A stretch of DNA of 64,000 nt, taken from the NCBI RefSeq assembly GCF_002563675.1, contig NZ_PDJC01000001.1, positions 434,001-498,000 on the forward strand, given 5' to 3'. The notes below the pieces were generated by a model, which was given only the letters and a program-made list of their open reading frames with translations, was not told where the DNA came from and did no database searches. The translations under genes and the position numbers were made by a program. This DNA comes from Propionicimonas paludicola (GTDB taxonomy: Bacteria > Actinomycetota > Actinomycetes > Propionibacteriales > Propionibacteriaceae). Every line of letters starts with the position of its first letter. Positions within the stretch are counted from its first letter, which is position 1. Below are positions 9,245 through 17,619 of this stretch, in pieces.

Positions 9245-10185
9245 TGGCGTTGCCAGTGGTAGAACTGGCCGCCCTCGTGGCCGTTGAACTCGTAGACCGC
9301 GATCTCCCGGTCGCTGGAGCCGTAGCCGTTGTAGGCGGCGAAGACGGTGGAGGGCAGCACGATGTCGTCCATCAGGCCCACGGAGAACAGCGCCGGGGCG
9401 GTCGCCCGACGAGCGAAGTTGGCGCCGTCGAAGTAGGACAGCGTGGTGAACACCTGCTCGGTGCTGCCGCGATGGATCGACAGGTACTGCGTGACTTCGG
9501 TGAACGGTCGGCTCGGGGTGAGGCTGACTGCGCGGCGGAAGTGACACAGGAACGGAACGTCCGGCATCACCCCCGCCACCCTGCTCCCCACCAGGCCTGC
9601 AACGGCGAGGGTGATTCCTCCGCCTTGGCTCCCGCCGGTGATCGCCACCTGCTGCGGGTCCACGAACTCGAGAGTCTGCACTGCCTCGACCAACCGGACG
9701 GCGTCAACGAAGACTCGTCGATAGAAGTAGTCGTGAGGATCCTCGATGCCCCGGGTCATGTAGCCGTCCAGGGCCGCGCCGCTGCCGTGCGGATCGGACG
9801 TGCTGCCGCCGCCGCCCCAGCCGCTGCCCTGGCCGCGGGTGTCCATGATCACGTTGACGTAGCCGGCCGCCGCCCAGTGCAGATGCTCGGCCGGAAGCCC
9901 GCGTCCGCCGTTGTAGCCGATGAACTCGACCACAGCCGGCCGCGGCCGCTCGTCCAGCGGACGAATGATCCAGGCCTTGATCGGATCCCCGGCATAGCCG
10001 GCGAACTCGACGTCCTCGACGATCACCTGAGTGATCGGGCCCTCGATCCGGCGGCGCTCCAGCCGCGGCGGGATGGCCGCCGACTCGGCCAGGGTCTGCG
10101 CCCAGAACGCGTCGAAGTCGGCGGGCTCTGGAACCTGCGGACGGAAGTCGACCAGTTCGGGCAGGGTCAGATCGGTCAGCGGCAT
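9217..10185 (-). CDS. Acetylxylan esterase / cephalosporin-C deacetylase family protein
   Basis: This 322-residue alpha/beta hydrolase of the AXE1 family (carbohydrate esterase 7) removes acetyl groups from xylo-oligosaccharides and related acetyl esters. The nucleophile elbow is ITGGSQGGG near residue 185; the aspartate and histidine of the triad are in GLMDDIVLP and NGHEGGQ. The N-terminal PLTDLTLPELVDFRPQVPEP is typical of the family. There is no signal peptide, so it acts in the cytoplasm. Its start lies two bases after the GH43 stop, making it the last gene of the xylo-oligosaccharide operon. Substrate is inferred from context. Confidence 0.88.
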   Translation of the reverse strand: MPLTDLTLPELVDFRPQVPEPADFDAFWAQTLAESAAIPPRLERRRIEGPITQVIVEDVEFAGYAGDPIKAWIIRPLDERPRPAVVEFIGYNGGRGLPAEHLHWAAAGYVNVIMDTRGQGSGWGGGGSTSDPHGSGAALDGYMTRGIEDPHDYFYRRVFVDAVRLVEAVQTLEFVDPQQVAITGGSQGGGITLAVAGLVGSRVAGVMPDVPFLCHFRRAVSLTPSRPFTEVTQYLSIHRGSTEQVFTTLSYFDGANFARRATAPALFSVGLMDDIVLPSTVFAAYNGYGSSDREIAVYEFNGHEGGQFYHWQRQEAWLAARR

Positions 10186-10187
10186 GG

Positions 10188-11747
10188 CTACCCCTCGCTG
10201 TCGGGTACGGGAAGGTACTCGACCTTATCGACCCGGACGCTGCCCTCCCCGGGTCGTCCGCCATCGTGGGCGTAGATGCCGAGCCACAGCCCCAGGAAGC
10301 CGCCGGTGGCGATGGTGTCCAGGGTGGAGGCGTCAGCGTGCCCGACGACCTGCTGCGCGCCGTCGGCGCCGATGCAGGTCAGGGTGTAGTCGCGGCCCCG
10401 AGCCGAGACGGCCAACCGCACCGAGCCCGCAGTGAGGCTGACCTGGCCGAGGTGATGCTCGACGCCGGCCTGCCGGTGCACGGCGGTGACGGTGTAGCCA
10501 TCGGCGGATGGGCTGATGGCGAGCCGGACGTGATCGCGCTCGCCCTGCCGGATCACCAGCCCGGCCTCTTGCTGATCGGCCAGGGCGGGGGAGAAGGTCG
10601 CCGAGAAGTCCGCACAGCGGTGCTGCTGACGGATGCCCAGGAAGGCCGGCTGTCCGATGTCGCTGAGCGTGTCCGTGGTCGGACGCAGCCGCCAGGCATC
10701 GCCGTCGGCAGTGGCGAAGTCGGCCGGACCGCGCAGCGAGTTCCAGCACGGGTCGCCGGGGAGCACCGGGCCACCGATCGCGCCCTGAGTCACGCCCAGC
10801 GGCGTGTCGTCGGCGAACGGCACCTCGACGGCGGCCGGAATCCGGCCTACTCCGGGTGCGAAGACCGGCCAGCCGTCCTGCCAGGTCACCGGCACCAGGA
10901 AGGTCTCCCGGCCCAGCGGGTAGTGGTAGCCGCCGTAGATCCGCATGGCCAGCAGGACGGCCCACCAGCTGCCGTCCGCGGCCTGCACCAGATCGGCATG
11001 GCCGGCGCCCACGACGTCCACCTCACGGCCGAGGTGGCGATGAGTCATGACGGGATTGGCGCGGTTGCCCTCATACGGCCCGGTGACGGAGTCGGCGCGC
11101 ATGATGCACACGCAGTGATGGATCTCGGTGCCGGCTTCGGCAGTCATCAGGTAGTAGCGACCGTCCACCTTGTACAGGTGCGGCCCTTCGGCCCAGACGA
11201 CGCCGAGCTGGGCGCCCCGCCAGATCACCGTCTCGTCGCCCACCAGGCGCTGGGCTACCGGGTCGTACTCGCGGACCCAGACTTCGGTCTGATCGTGCCA
11301 CTGCGGCTCGAGCGCCAACCGGGTGCCGTGGAACCAGATGCGTCCGTCGTCGTCGAAGAAGATGGACGGGTCGATGCCCGCCGTCCCCAACCAGATCGGA
11401 TCCGACCAGGGGCCGGCCGGGTCGGTTGCGGTCATCAAGAAGTTCCCCGGCCGGTCGGGTTGGTCCGGGTAGACCATCGTGCAGACCAGCCAGTACAAGC
11501 CGTCGTGGTAGCGGATCGTCGGGGCATACAACCCGCCGGAGGAGGCGATCCCGGAGTAGTCCAGCTGATCGGCGCGGGTGATGACATGGCCGATCTGCGT
11601 CCAATGCACCAGGTCGGTGCTGTGGAAGATCGGCAGCCCGGGGAAGTACTCGAAAGTGGAGTTGACCAGGTAATAGTCCTCACCGACCCGACAGATCGAT
11701 GGATCGGGGTAGCAGCCCGGCAGCACCGGGTTCTGAACCATGCCCAT
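10188..11747 (-). CDS. GH43-family beta-xylosidase / alpha-L-arabinofuranosidase
   Basis: The 519-residue protein has an N-terminal five-bladed GH43 domain with the expected catalytic residues: the base aspartate in CYPDPSI, the pKa-modulating aspartate in GIDPSIFFDDDG and the acid glutamate in VWAEGPHLYK. Residues about 320-519 form the C-terminal beta-sandwich common in GH43 beta-xylosidases. No signal peptide is present, so it should cleave imported xylo-oligosaccharides inside the cell. The start ATG overlaps the GH3 stop by one base (TGATG), giving translational coupling. The ATG six bases later is an alternative start. Whether xylose or arabinose is released cannot be told from sequence alone. 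Confidence 0.92.
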   Translation of the reverse strand: MGMVQNPVLPGCYPDPSICRVGEDYYLVNSTFEYFPGLPIFHSTDLVHWTQIGHVITRADQLDYSGIASSGGLYAPTIRYHDGLYWLVCTMVYPDQPDRPGNFLMTATDPAGPWSDPIWLGTAGIDPSIFFDDDGRIWFHGTRLALEPQWHDQTEVWVREYDPVAQRLVGDETVIWRGAQLGVVWAEGPHLYKVDGRYYLMTAEAGTEIHHCVCIMRADSVTGPYEGNRANPVMTHRHLGREVDVVGAGHADLVQAADGSWWAVLLAMRIYGGYHYPLGRETFLVPVTWQDGWPVFAPGVGRIPAAVEVPFADDTPLGVTQGAIGGPVLPGDPCWNSLRGPADFATADGDAWRLRPTTDTLSDIGQPAFLGIRQQHRCADFSATFSPALADQQEAGLVIRQGERDHVRLAISPSADGYTVTAVHRQAGVEHHLGQVSLTAGSVRLAVSARGRDYTLTCIGADGAQQVVGHADASTLDTIATGGFLGLWLGIYAHDGGRPGEGSVRVDKVEYLPVPDSEG

Positions 11748-14176
11748 CAGTCGACGACCTCCACCCGCACCTGGCGGGCATCGGCATTGGTGACCGGGTA
11801 GACCTCGCCGGTCAGCTCGATCCGAGCTCGCTGGGTGGCATGGCCGACCACCGGCTCGGCGACGTTCAAGCCGGTGTTCGAGATGGCGCCGTTGGTGGTG
11901 CTCACGCTGGGGAGCCCGTTGCCGGAGGCCGCCGAATGCGAGCCGACCCAGACCTCGACATCGCCGGGTTCGACGATCTTGCGCAGGCTGCGGTCGGTGA
12001 AGGCGAACCGCGTGGTCGGGACGTCGAAGCGCACCCGCCGGGACTGGCCGGGCTCCAGTTCGACCCGGGCGTAGCCGAGCAGCTGGACGACCGGGCGGAC
12101 CACCGAGCCGACCACGTCCCGTCCGTAGAGCTGGACGACCTCGGCGCCGGCCCGGGATCCGGTGTTGGTCACACCTACCTCGACCGCGAAGTGGGCGCCG
12201 GTGTCCACTTCGGAGACCGTGGACACCTCGGAGTAGCCGAAGCTGGTGTAGGACAGCCCGAAGCCGAACGGACGAACCGGGGTCGGGTCGGTCGAGGTGA
12301 CCTCCGACGGACCGCCGAGGATCGGCTGCAGGTAGGAGAACGGCTCGGCGCCGGCGGAGCGGGGCAGGGAGACCGGCAGCCGACCCGAGGGGTTGACCAA
12401 CCCGGTGATCACGTCGGCGATGGCCAGGCCGCCGCCTTCGCCCGGGAAGAAGGACTGCAGCACGGCAGCCGGCCGCGGGCCGGGTCCGTCCAGCGCCCAG
12501 CCGATCGCGTAGGGCCGGCCGGTGATGGCCACCATCACCACCGGGGTGCCGGTGGCGACCAGGGCCTCGACGAGCTCGCGCTGCACCCCGGGCAACTCCA
12601 GCGACTGGGTGTCGTTGCCCTCGCCGACGGTGCCGCGGCCGAACAGCCCGGCCTGATCTCCGACCACCACGATCGCCACATCGGCGTCGGTGGCGACCGC
12701 CACGGCCTCGGCGAAACCGGACCGGTCCTCGCCTTCCACGGCGCAGCCCAGCGCCGAGGTCAGCTCGGGCTCGGGCAGCCCGGCCGTGGCGAAAGCGCCC
12801 GCCAGCGCTTCCGCCACGGTCGGGATGGCGATGCTCACCGGATAATCCGGGAAAGCGGCAAGTACATGGTTGGCGAAGGAGTAGCAGCCTTGCAGGGCAG
12901 CGGTGCGGTCTGCGTTCGGGCCGATCACGGCCACCTTCGCCGGGGCCGGGCCGGCTACCAGCGGCAGTACTCCGTCATTGCTGAGCAGGATCACCGAGTG
13001 CTCGGCCAGCCGACGAGCGATCTCCTGGTGTTCGATCGGGTCGAGGTCGACCTCGCTGGGCGGGTCGGCCTCGAAGGCGTCCGGCTCGAGCAGGCCGAGG
13101 GCCTCCTTCTGGGCCAGTGCTCGCAGCACCGCGCGATCCAGGTAGGCCTCGTCGAGGCGCCCGGAGCGCACCTCCTCGGCCAGCGGGGCCAGGTAGGCGT
13201 CGCCGGTGGGCAGTTCGACGTCGATGCCCGCGATCAGGGCGAGCCGGGCGGCCTCGCCGCGGGTGGCGGCCACTCCCTGCATGACCTGCAGGAAAGCGAC
13301 CGCGAAGTAGTCGGCCACCACGATGCCGTCGAAGCCGATCTTGGTGCGCAGCAGGTCGGTCAGGATGGACGGGTCGGAGGCCACCGGGACACCGTCGATC
13401 GCGGTGTAGGAGTTCATCACCGAAGCGGCGCCACCGTCGTGAATGGCCATCTCGAACGGTGGCAGGAACACGTCCAGGATCTCCCTCGGCCCGGCGCTGA
13501 CCGGGGCGTGGTTGCGTCCGGCCGTCGAGCCGGAGTAGCTCAGGAAGTGCTTCAGGGTGGCGTGTACCCCGGCCGACTGGAGGCCGCGGACGAAGGCCGT
13601 GGCCACCGTGCCGACCAGGTACGGGTCTTCACCGATGCACTCGTCGACGCGTCCCCAGCGGGGATCGCGAATCACATCGAGCACCGGAGCCAGGCCCTGA
13701 TGGACGCCGAGCGCAGCCATCGATGACCCGATGGCCGCACCGGCCTGTTCGACGAGCTCCGGATCGAAGGAGGCCCCCCAGGCCAGCGGCGTGGGGAACG
13801 TAGTCGCCTTCCACGCGGCCAGGCCGGTCAGCACTTCCTCATGCACCAGCGCCGGGATGCCCAGCCTGGTCTCACGCTTGAGCCGGCGCTGCTCGGCCCA
13901 CAACCAGTTCGCCCGCTCCACCGGATCCACCGGACGGGTGCCGTAGACCCGGGTGAAGTGGCCGATGCCGTCCTTGGTGATCTCGGCCAGCTGGCCGGAG
14001 GACCGTTGGTCGGCGGCCATCTCGCTCTGCATCGGTGCGACGACATTGCCGCCCTGGTCCAGCCAGTAACCGGTGATCTGGGCCAGCTTCTCCTCCAAGG
14101 TCATGCTCGCGGCCAGGGAACGGACGCGTTCGGAGACCGTGGGCATGGCGGGAATGCCGTTAGGGGATGTGGACAC
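11747..14176 (-). CDS. GH3-family glycoside hydrolase, probable beta-xylosidase/beta-glucosidase
   Basis: This 809-residue enzyme has the GH3 TIM-barrel N-terminal domain, with the nucleophile aspartate in FDGIVVADYFAV near residue 285. The GH3 C-terminal alpha/beta sandwich (ILLSNDGVLPLV onward) and a fibronectin-III-like tail follow. Start is the GTG at 14176, preceded by AGGAGA; in-frame codons further upstream run through the permease gene and are spurious. There is no secretion signal, so it acts on imported oligosaccharides. Operon context with GH43 and a deacetylase favours xylo-oligosaccharides. Confidence 0.92.
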   Translation of the reverse strand: MSTSPNGIPAMPTVSERVRSLAASMTLEEKLAQITGYWLDQGGNVVAPMQSEMAADQRSSGQLAEITKDGIGHFTRVYGTRPVDPVERANWLWAEQRRLKRETRLGIPALVHEEVLTGLAAWKATTFPTPLAWGASFDPELVEQAGAAIGSSMAALGVHQGLAPVLDVIRDPRWGRVDECIGEDPYLVGTVATAFVRGLQSAGVHATLKHFLSYSGSTAGRNHAPVSAGPREILDVFLPPFEMAIHDGGAASVMNSYTAIDGVPVASDPSILTDLLRTKIGFDGIVVADYFAVAFLQVMQGVAATRGEAARLALIAGIDVELPTGDAYLAPLAEEVRSGRLDEAYLDRAVLRALAQKEALGLLEPDAFEADPPSEVDLDPIEHQEIARRLAEHSVILLSNDGVLPLVAGPAPAKVAVIGPNADRTAALQGCYSFANHVLAAFPDYPVSIAIPTVAEALAGAFATAGLPEPELTSALGCAVEGEDRSGFAEAVAVATDADVAIVVVGDQAGLFGRGTVGEGNDTQSLELPGVQRELVEALVATGTPVVMVAITGRPYAIGWALDGPGPRPAAVLQSFFPGEGGGLAIADVITGLVNPSGRLPVSLPRSAGAEPFSYLQPILGGPSEVTSTDPTPVRPFGFGLSYTSFGYSEVSTVSEVDTGAHFAVEVGVTNTGSRAGAEVVQLYGRDVVGSVVRPVVQLLGYARVELEPGQSRRVRFDVPTTRFAFTDRSLRKIVEPGDVEVWVGSHSAASGNGLPSVSTTNGAISNTGLNVAEPVVGHATQRARIELTGEVYPVTNADARQVRVEVVD

Positions 14177-14231
14177 CGGGTCCGTCTCCTTCGAATTGCA
14201 GGGGCTTGATGGTTGTGGGCCGAGCGTGTGC

Positions 14232-15113
14232 TCAGCCCTTGACGGCGCCGGTGAGGCCGCCGACGATGCGACGCTCGAAGATGCTGAAGAAGAACAGCGC
14301 CGGGAGCATCGACAAGGAGGTGAAGGCCAGCACGGCTGCGGTGTCCACCGAGTGCTCGGACGAGAACGCCTGCACGCCCAACGGGAGGGTGTACATCTTG
14401 GACTCGTTGAGGATGAACAGGGGCAGCATGTAGCTGTTCCAGGCACCGACGAAGGCCAGGATCGCGGTGGTGATCACGCCCGGCAACGACAGCGGCAGCA
14501 CCATCCGGAAGAAGAAGCCGAGTCGGCTGGCGCCGTCGATGAAGGCGGCCTCCTCGAGTTCCTTCGGGATGGCGGCCAGGAACGGCACCAGGATGATCAC
14601 CGTCATCGGCAAGGCGAAGGCGATCTGCGGAAGGATGACCCCCAGCAGGTTGTTGGCCAGGTTCATGTTCTTCAGCAGTAGGTACAGCGGGGTGATCGCC
14701 ACCGTCAGCGGGAACATCAGGCCCGCGGCGAACAGCGAGTACATGGCGTTGCGTCCGCGGAAGTCGTACCGGGCGATCACGAAGCTGGCCATCAGAGCCA
14801 GGGCCACGGTGCCGATGGTGGTGGACACTGCCGAGATCACCGAGTTGGTGAACTGCTGCCAGAACAGCTGACTGGCCAGGACGTCGGCGTAGTTCTTGAA
14901 GACCCATGGGTTGGGAAGCCCGGACGGGTCGACGGTGATCTGCGAGTTCGTCCGGAAGCCGCCGATGATGATGTACAGCACCGGCGCGATGCAGATCGCG
15001 ATCAGCACCGTGGCGATCAGGTAGGTGCCCGGGCTGCCCCAGGTGGCCCCGGACTTCGAGGCGCGCTTGCGTCCGCTTCGCCGAGAACTGGCGGTGAGTG
15101 CGACTTGAGACAT
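14232..15113 (-). CDS. CUT1-family sugar ABC transporter permease (MalG type)
   Basis: The 293-residue product is a MalG-like permease with six predicted membrane segments and the cytoplasmic EAA loop visible as ELEEAAFIDGASRLGFF. It pairs with the MalF-type permease encoded just upstream, whose stop overlaps this start (TGATG). No ATPase gene lies in the cluster, so a shared MsiK-type ATPase elsewhere is expected, as is common in actinobacteria. Likely substrate is xylo-oligosaccharides, from context. Confidence 0.92.
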   Translation of the reverse strand: MSQVALTASSRRSGRKRASKSGATWGSPGTYLIATVLIAICIAPVLYIIIGGFRTNSQITVDPSGLPNPWVFKNYADVLASQLFWQQFTNSVISAVSTTIGTVALALMASFVIARYDFRGRNAMYSLFAAGLMFPLTVAITPLYLLLKNMNLANNLLGVILPQIAFALPMTVIILVPFLAAIPKELEEAAFIDGASRLGFFFRMVLPLSLPGVITTAILAFVGAWNSYMLPLFILNESKMYTLPLGVQAFSSEHSVDTAAVLAFTSLSMLPALFFFSIFERRIVGGLTGAVKG

Positions 15114-16123
15114 CAGCGAGCCTTCCGCTCCGGGCCGTCGGTGAGCGCACCTTCGGTGTCGCGCCGCAGCACGAACCGCTGGTAGGTGAGCGCGATCACC
15201 AGCGAGATCACGAAGATCGCCACCGCGACCGCGTTGCCGTAGCCGTAGTTACCGGCCAGCCGACCTTCGCGGACCATGTAGGTGGCCATGGTGGAGGTGC
15301 CAGCCGTCGAAGAGACGTACTGACCCCAGATGATGTAGACCAGATCAAACAGCTGCAGCGAGCCGATGATCGACAAGAACGCCCAGACTCGGACCGTGGG
15401 GCCGAGCAATGGCAAGGTGATCCAACGCTGGATCCGCCAGTAGGACGCGCCGTCGATGGCCGCCGCCTCGTAGAGCTCGTCGGGGATGCCCTGCATCCCG
15501 GCCAGCATCAAGATCACGGCGAAGCCCAGGTACTTCCACGAAATGATGACCATCAGGGTCCAGATCGCCGTGTTCGGGTTGGCGATCCAGTCGGCGGTGG
15601 CCCAGCCCATGCCGAGGTTGGTCAGCAGGTCGTTGAGGGCGCCCTGGTACTGCAGCATCAAGCTCCAGCCGGTGCCCACGATGACCTCGGAGATCACGTA
15701 CGGGACGAAGATCAGCACCCGGATCAACGAACGACCCTTGATGTTCTGGTTGAGCAGGAGGGCGAAGGCGATGGCCGCCGGCCCCTGCATGATCAACGAC
15801 ATCACCACGATCATCCCGTTGTGCGTCAGCGCATCAAGGAAGTTCTGGTCGGTGAAGATCGTGATGTAGTTCTGGAACCCGACGAAGTTCGTGGGAACCC
15901 CGAAGCCCTTCCACTTGAAGAAGCCGTAGTAGGCGGCCATGAACACGGGAAGGATCACAAAAGCCAGGAACATCAGGATCGCCGGTCCGGCAAGGATCAC
16001 GATTTCAAGCCGCTTGCGCCATTCTGCCCTGGCTCGGTCAGCCCGAGCCGATGCCGAAGCATCGACTCGGGCCGACTTCGAACCTGACGAGCGCGTGGCC
16101 AGTGCATTCACTGTTTCGCTCAT
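15113..16123 (-). CDS. CUT1-family sugar ABC transporter permease (MalF type)
   Basis: This 336-residue MalF/UgpA-type permease has an N-terminal cytoplasmic extension rich in Ala, Arg and Ser (residues 1-38), six membrane segments and the EAA loop DELYEAAAIDGASYWRIQ. It starts 12 bases after the solute-binding protein gene and overlaps the next permease by one base. Together with that partner it forms the membrane channel of the oligosaccharide importer. Confidence 0.92.
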   Translation of the reverse strand: MSETVNALATRSSGSKSARVDASASARADRARAEWRKRLEIVILAGPAILMFLAFVILPVFMAAYYGFFKWKGFGVPTNFVGFQNYITIFTDQNFLDALTHNGMIVVMSLIMQGPAAIAFALLLNQNIKGRSLIRVLIFVPYVISEVIVGTGWSLMLQYQGALNDLLTNLGMGWATADWIANPNTAIWTLMVIISWKYLGFAVILMLAGMQGIPDELYEAAAIDGASYWRIQRWITLPLLGPTVRVWAFLSIIGSLQLFDLVYIIWGQYVSSTAGTSTMATYMVREGRLAGNYGYGNAVAVAIFVISLVIALTYQRFVLRRDTEGALTDGPERKAR

Positions 16124-16135
16124 GAGGTTCTTGGA

Positions 16136-17467
16136 CTAGCCCTTCGCCGCAGCCGTCTTCACAGCAGCAACGATCTCAGCAGCGGTGCCCTTGCCGGCGA
16201 GCATGTTGACCACGCCACCGTTCAGAGCATTGCCGACGTTCTGGCCGTACATGGTGTCCAGCCACAGGCTGACGTAGGCGGCCTTGTCGTAGGAGGCGAG
16301 CACGTCCTGCAGAGCAGGATCGGTCACGACACCCTTGGCGTCCTTGTTAGCGGGCAGGGTCTGGAACGCCTTGGCGTAGCCCTCCTGGTTGGCCTTGTTG
16401 GCCATGAAGTTCAGGAAGTCGACGCACTCGGCCGGGGCACCCTGGCGGCACGCGAAGCCGTCCGAGCCACCCATCATTGCGGTGGGATCGCCAGCGCCGC
16501 CGGAGACGGCCGGGAAGGGGAACCAACCCAGGTCGGCCAGCGACTTCTTGTCCGGGGTGAGGTCCTTGACCACGCCGGGCTCCCAGGCACCCATGAGCTC
16601 CATGGCGGCCTTGTGGTTGGCGATCTGGCCAGCGGAGCTGCCTGCGCCCTGCTGAGCAGAGGTGGTCAGGTAGCCCTTGTTGAACGGATCGGTGTCAGCG
16701 AACGCCTTCAGGTCCTCGCCGGCCTTCAGCCAGCAGGGATCGGAGAAGTCCTTCTCGGCAGCGGCCTTGTCCATGACGTCCTTGGAGCAGTCACGCAGAG
16801 CCATGAAGTAGTACCAGTGCGCGGCCGGCCAGGCGTCCTTGCCGCCGAGCGCGATCGGAGAGATGCCCTTGGCCTTCAGCTTGGCCACCGCAGCGTTGAG
16901 CTCCTCGAAGGTGGTCGGCAGAGCAGTGATGCCGGCTTCCTTGAACAGATCCTTGCTGTAGTAGATGCCGCCGGGCAGCACCGAGGTGGGCATGCCGTAG
17001 ATCTTGCCGCCGACGGTGAAGGCGCTGAAGATGCCGTCGCCCAGAGCGGTCTTGACGTCGGGAGCGATCTTGTCGGTGATGTCCATCACCTGACCGGCTG
17101 CGACCACGTCAGCGAGCTTGCCGCCGCCACGGGCCATGAAGATCGTCGGATCCTGGCCGGAGTTCAGGGCGGTCTGCAGCTTTCCGTCCATGTCCTCGTT
17201 CTGGATGGCCTGGATGTTGATGGTGACGTTCGGGTGTTCCTTGGTGAACGCCGCAACCGTGTCTTCCCAGTACTTCTTGCCGTCACCGGTGGTGGAGTTG
17301 TGCCAGAAGGTCATCGTCACCGGAGCAGCTGCGCTCTGCGACGGTGCGGATGAACTGCCGCCCGGGGTGGTTGCGGTCCCGGACGTTCCGCCGGAACAAC
17401 CGGCGAGGGCTAGCGCCACGCTTGCACCCAGCGCGACCAGCGCCGGGGCCTTCATTTTCCACTGCAT
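16136..17467 (-). CDS. CUT1-family extracellular sugar-binding lipoprotein
   Basis: This 443-residue solute-binding protein has a lipoprotein signal ending in ALALAGC and a family 1 binding domain starting at VTMFWHNS-like sequence near residue 52 (VTMTFWHNSTTGDGKKYWE). It is the first gene of the operon binding protein-MalF-MalG-GH3-GH43-esterase and should be the most abundant product. Start could be 17467 or the Met four codons in (17455). The 17551-17570 LacI operator lies upstream. Xylo-oligosaccharide is the likely ligand. Confidence 0.92.
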   Translation of the reverse strand: MQWKMKAPALVALGASVALALAGCSGGTSGTATTPGGSSSAPSQSAAAPVTMTFWHNSTTGDGKKYWEDTVAAFTKEHPNVTINIQAIQNEDMDGKLQTALNSGQDPTIFMARGGGKLADVVAAGQVMDITDKIAPDVKTALGDGIFSAFTVGGKIYGMPTSVLPGGIYYSKDLFKEAGITALPTTFEELNAAVAKLKAKGISPIALGGKDAWPAAHWYYFMALRDCSKDVMDKAAAEKDFSDPCWLKAGEDLKAFADTDPFNKGYLTTSAQQGAGSSAGQIANHKAAMELMGAWEPGVVKDLTPDKKSLADLGWFPFPAVSGGAGDPTAMMGGSDGFACRQGAPAECVDFLNFMANKANQEGYAKAFQTLPANKDAKGVVTDPALQDVLASYDKAAYVSLWLDTMYGQNVGNALNGGVVNMLAGKGTAAEIVAAVKTAAAKG

Positions 17468-17550
17468 ACGACAGACCTCTCAGTCCTCTTTGACCGTGCG
17501 GCAGGGATTCCTGCCTGTTCTGGATACTTTCATCGCCATCCGGGCCTGTC

Positions 17551-17570
17551 AAACGTTTTCGATAACGTTT
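17551..17570. promoter_or_regulatory. LacI-type operator between the binding-protein operon and the LacI gene
   Basis: AAACGTTTTCGATAACGTTT is a 20-bp dyad with 9 of 10 pairs matching around a central CG. It sits in the divergent region 84 bases upstream of the binding-protein start and 50 bases upstream of the LacI start. It shares the stretch CGATAACGTTT and dyad centre with the 956-973 site. Repression of the oligosaccharide operon by one or both LacI paralogues is the natural reading. Confidence 0.7.
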
Positions 17571-17606
17571 TAGTTGCGCCTGGATCTCGTCCGGCTCGGC
17601 ATGGGC

Positions 17607-17612
17607 TAGCGT
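17607..17612 (+). promoter_or_regulatory. Putative -10 box (TAGCGT) for LacI gene
   Basis: TAGCGT is followed by 7 bases and the GTG at 17620, the spacing expected for a leaderless transcript. Confidence 0.45.
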
Positions 17613-17619
17613 TACCGCC

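Noticed and set aside
11699-13726. 675-codon open frame on the + strand opposite the GH3 gene
   Set aside because: It is antisense to a gene with intact GH3 catalytic motifs. The translation is low-complexity Gly/Ala/Asp/His typical of high-GC antisense frames.
14177-14446. 90-codon N-terminal extension of the GH3 gene
   Set aside because: It lies inside the MalG-type permease gene in another frame and has Cys/Ser/Arg-rich shadow composition. GTG 14176 has its own ribosome binding site.
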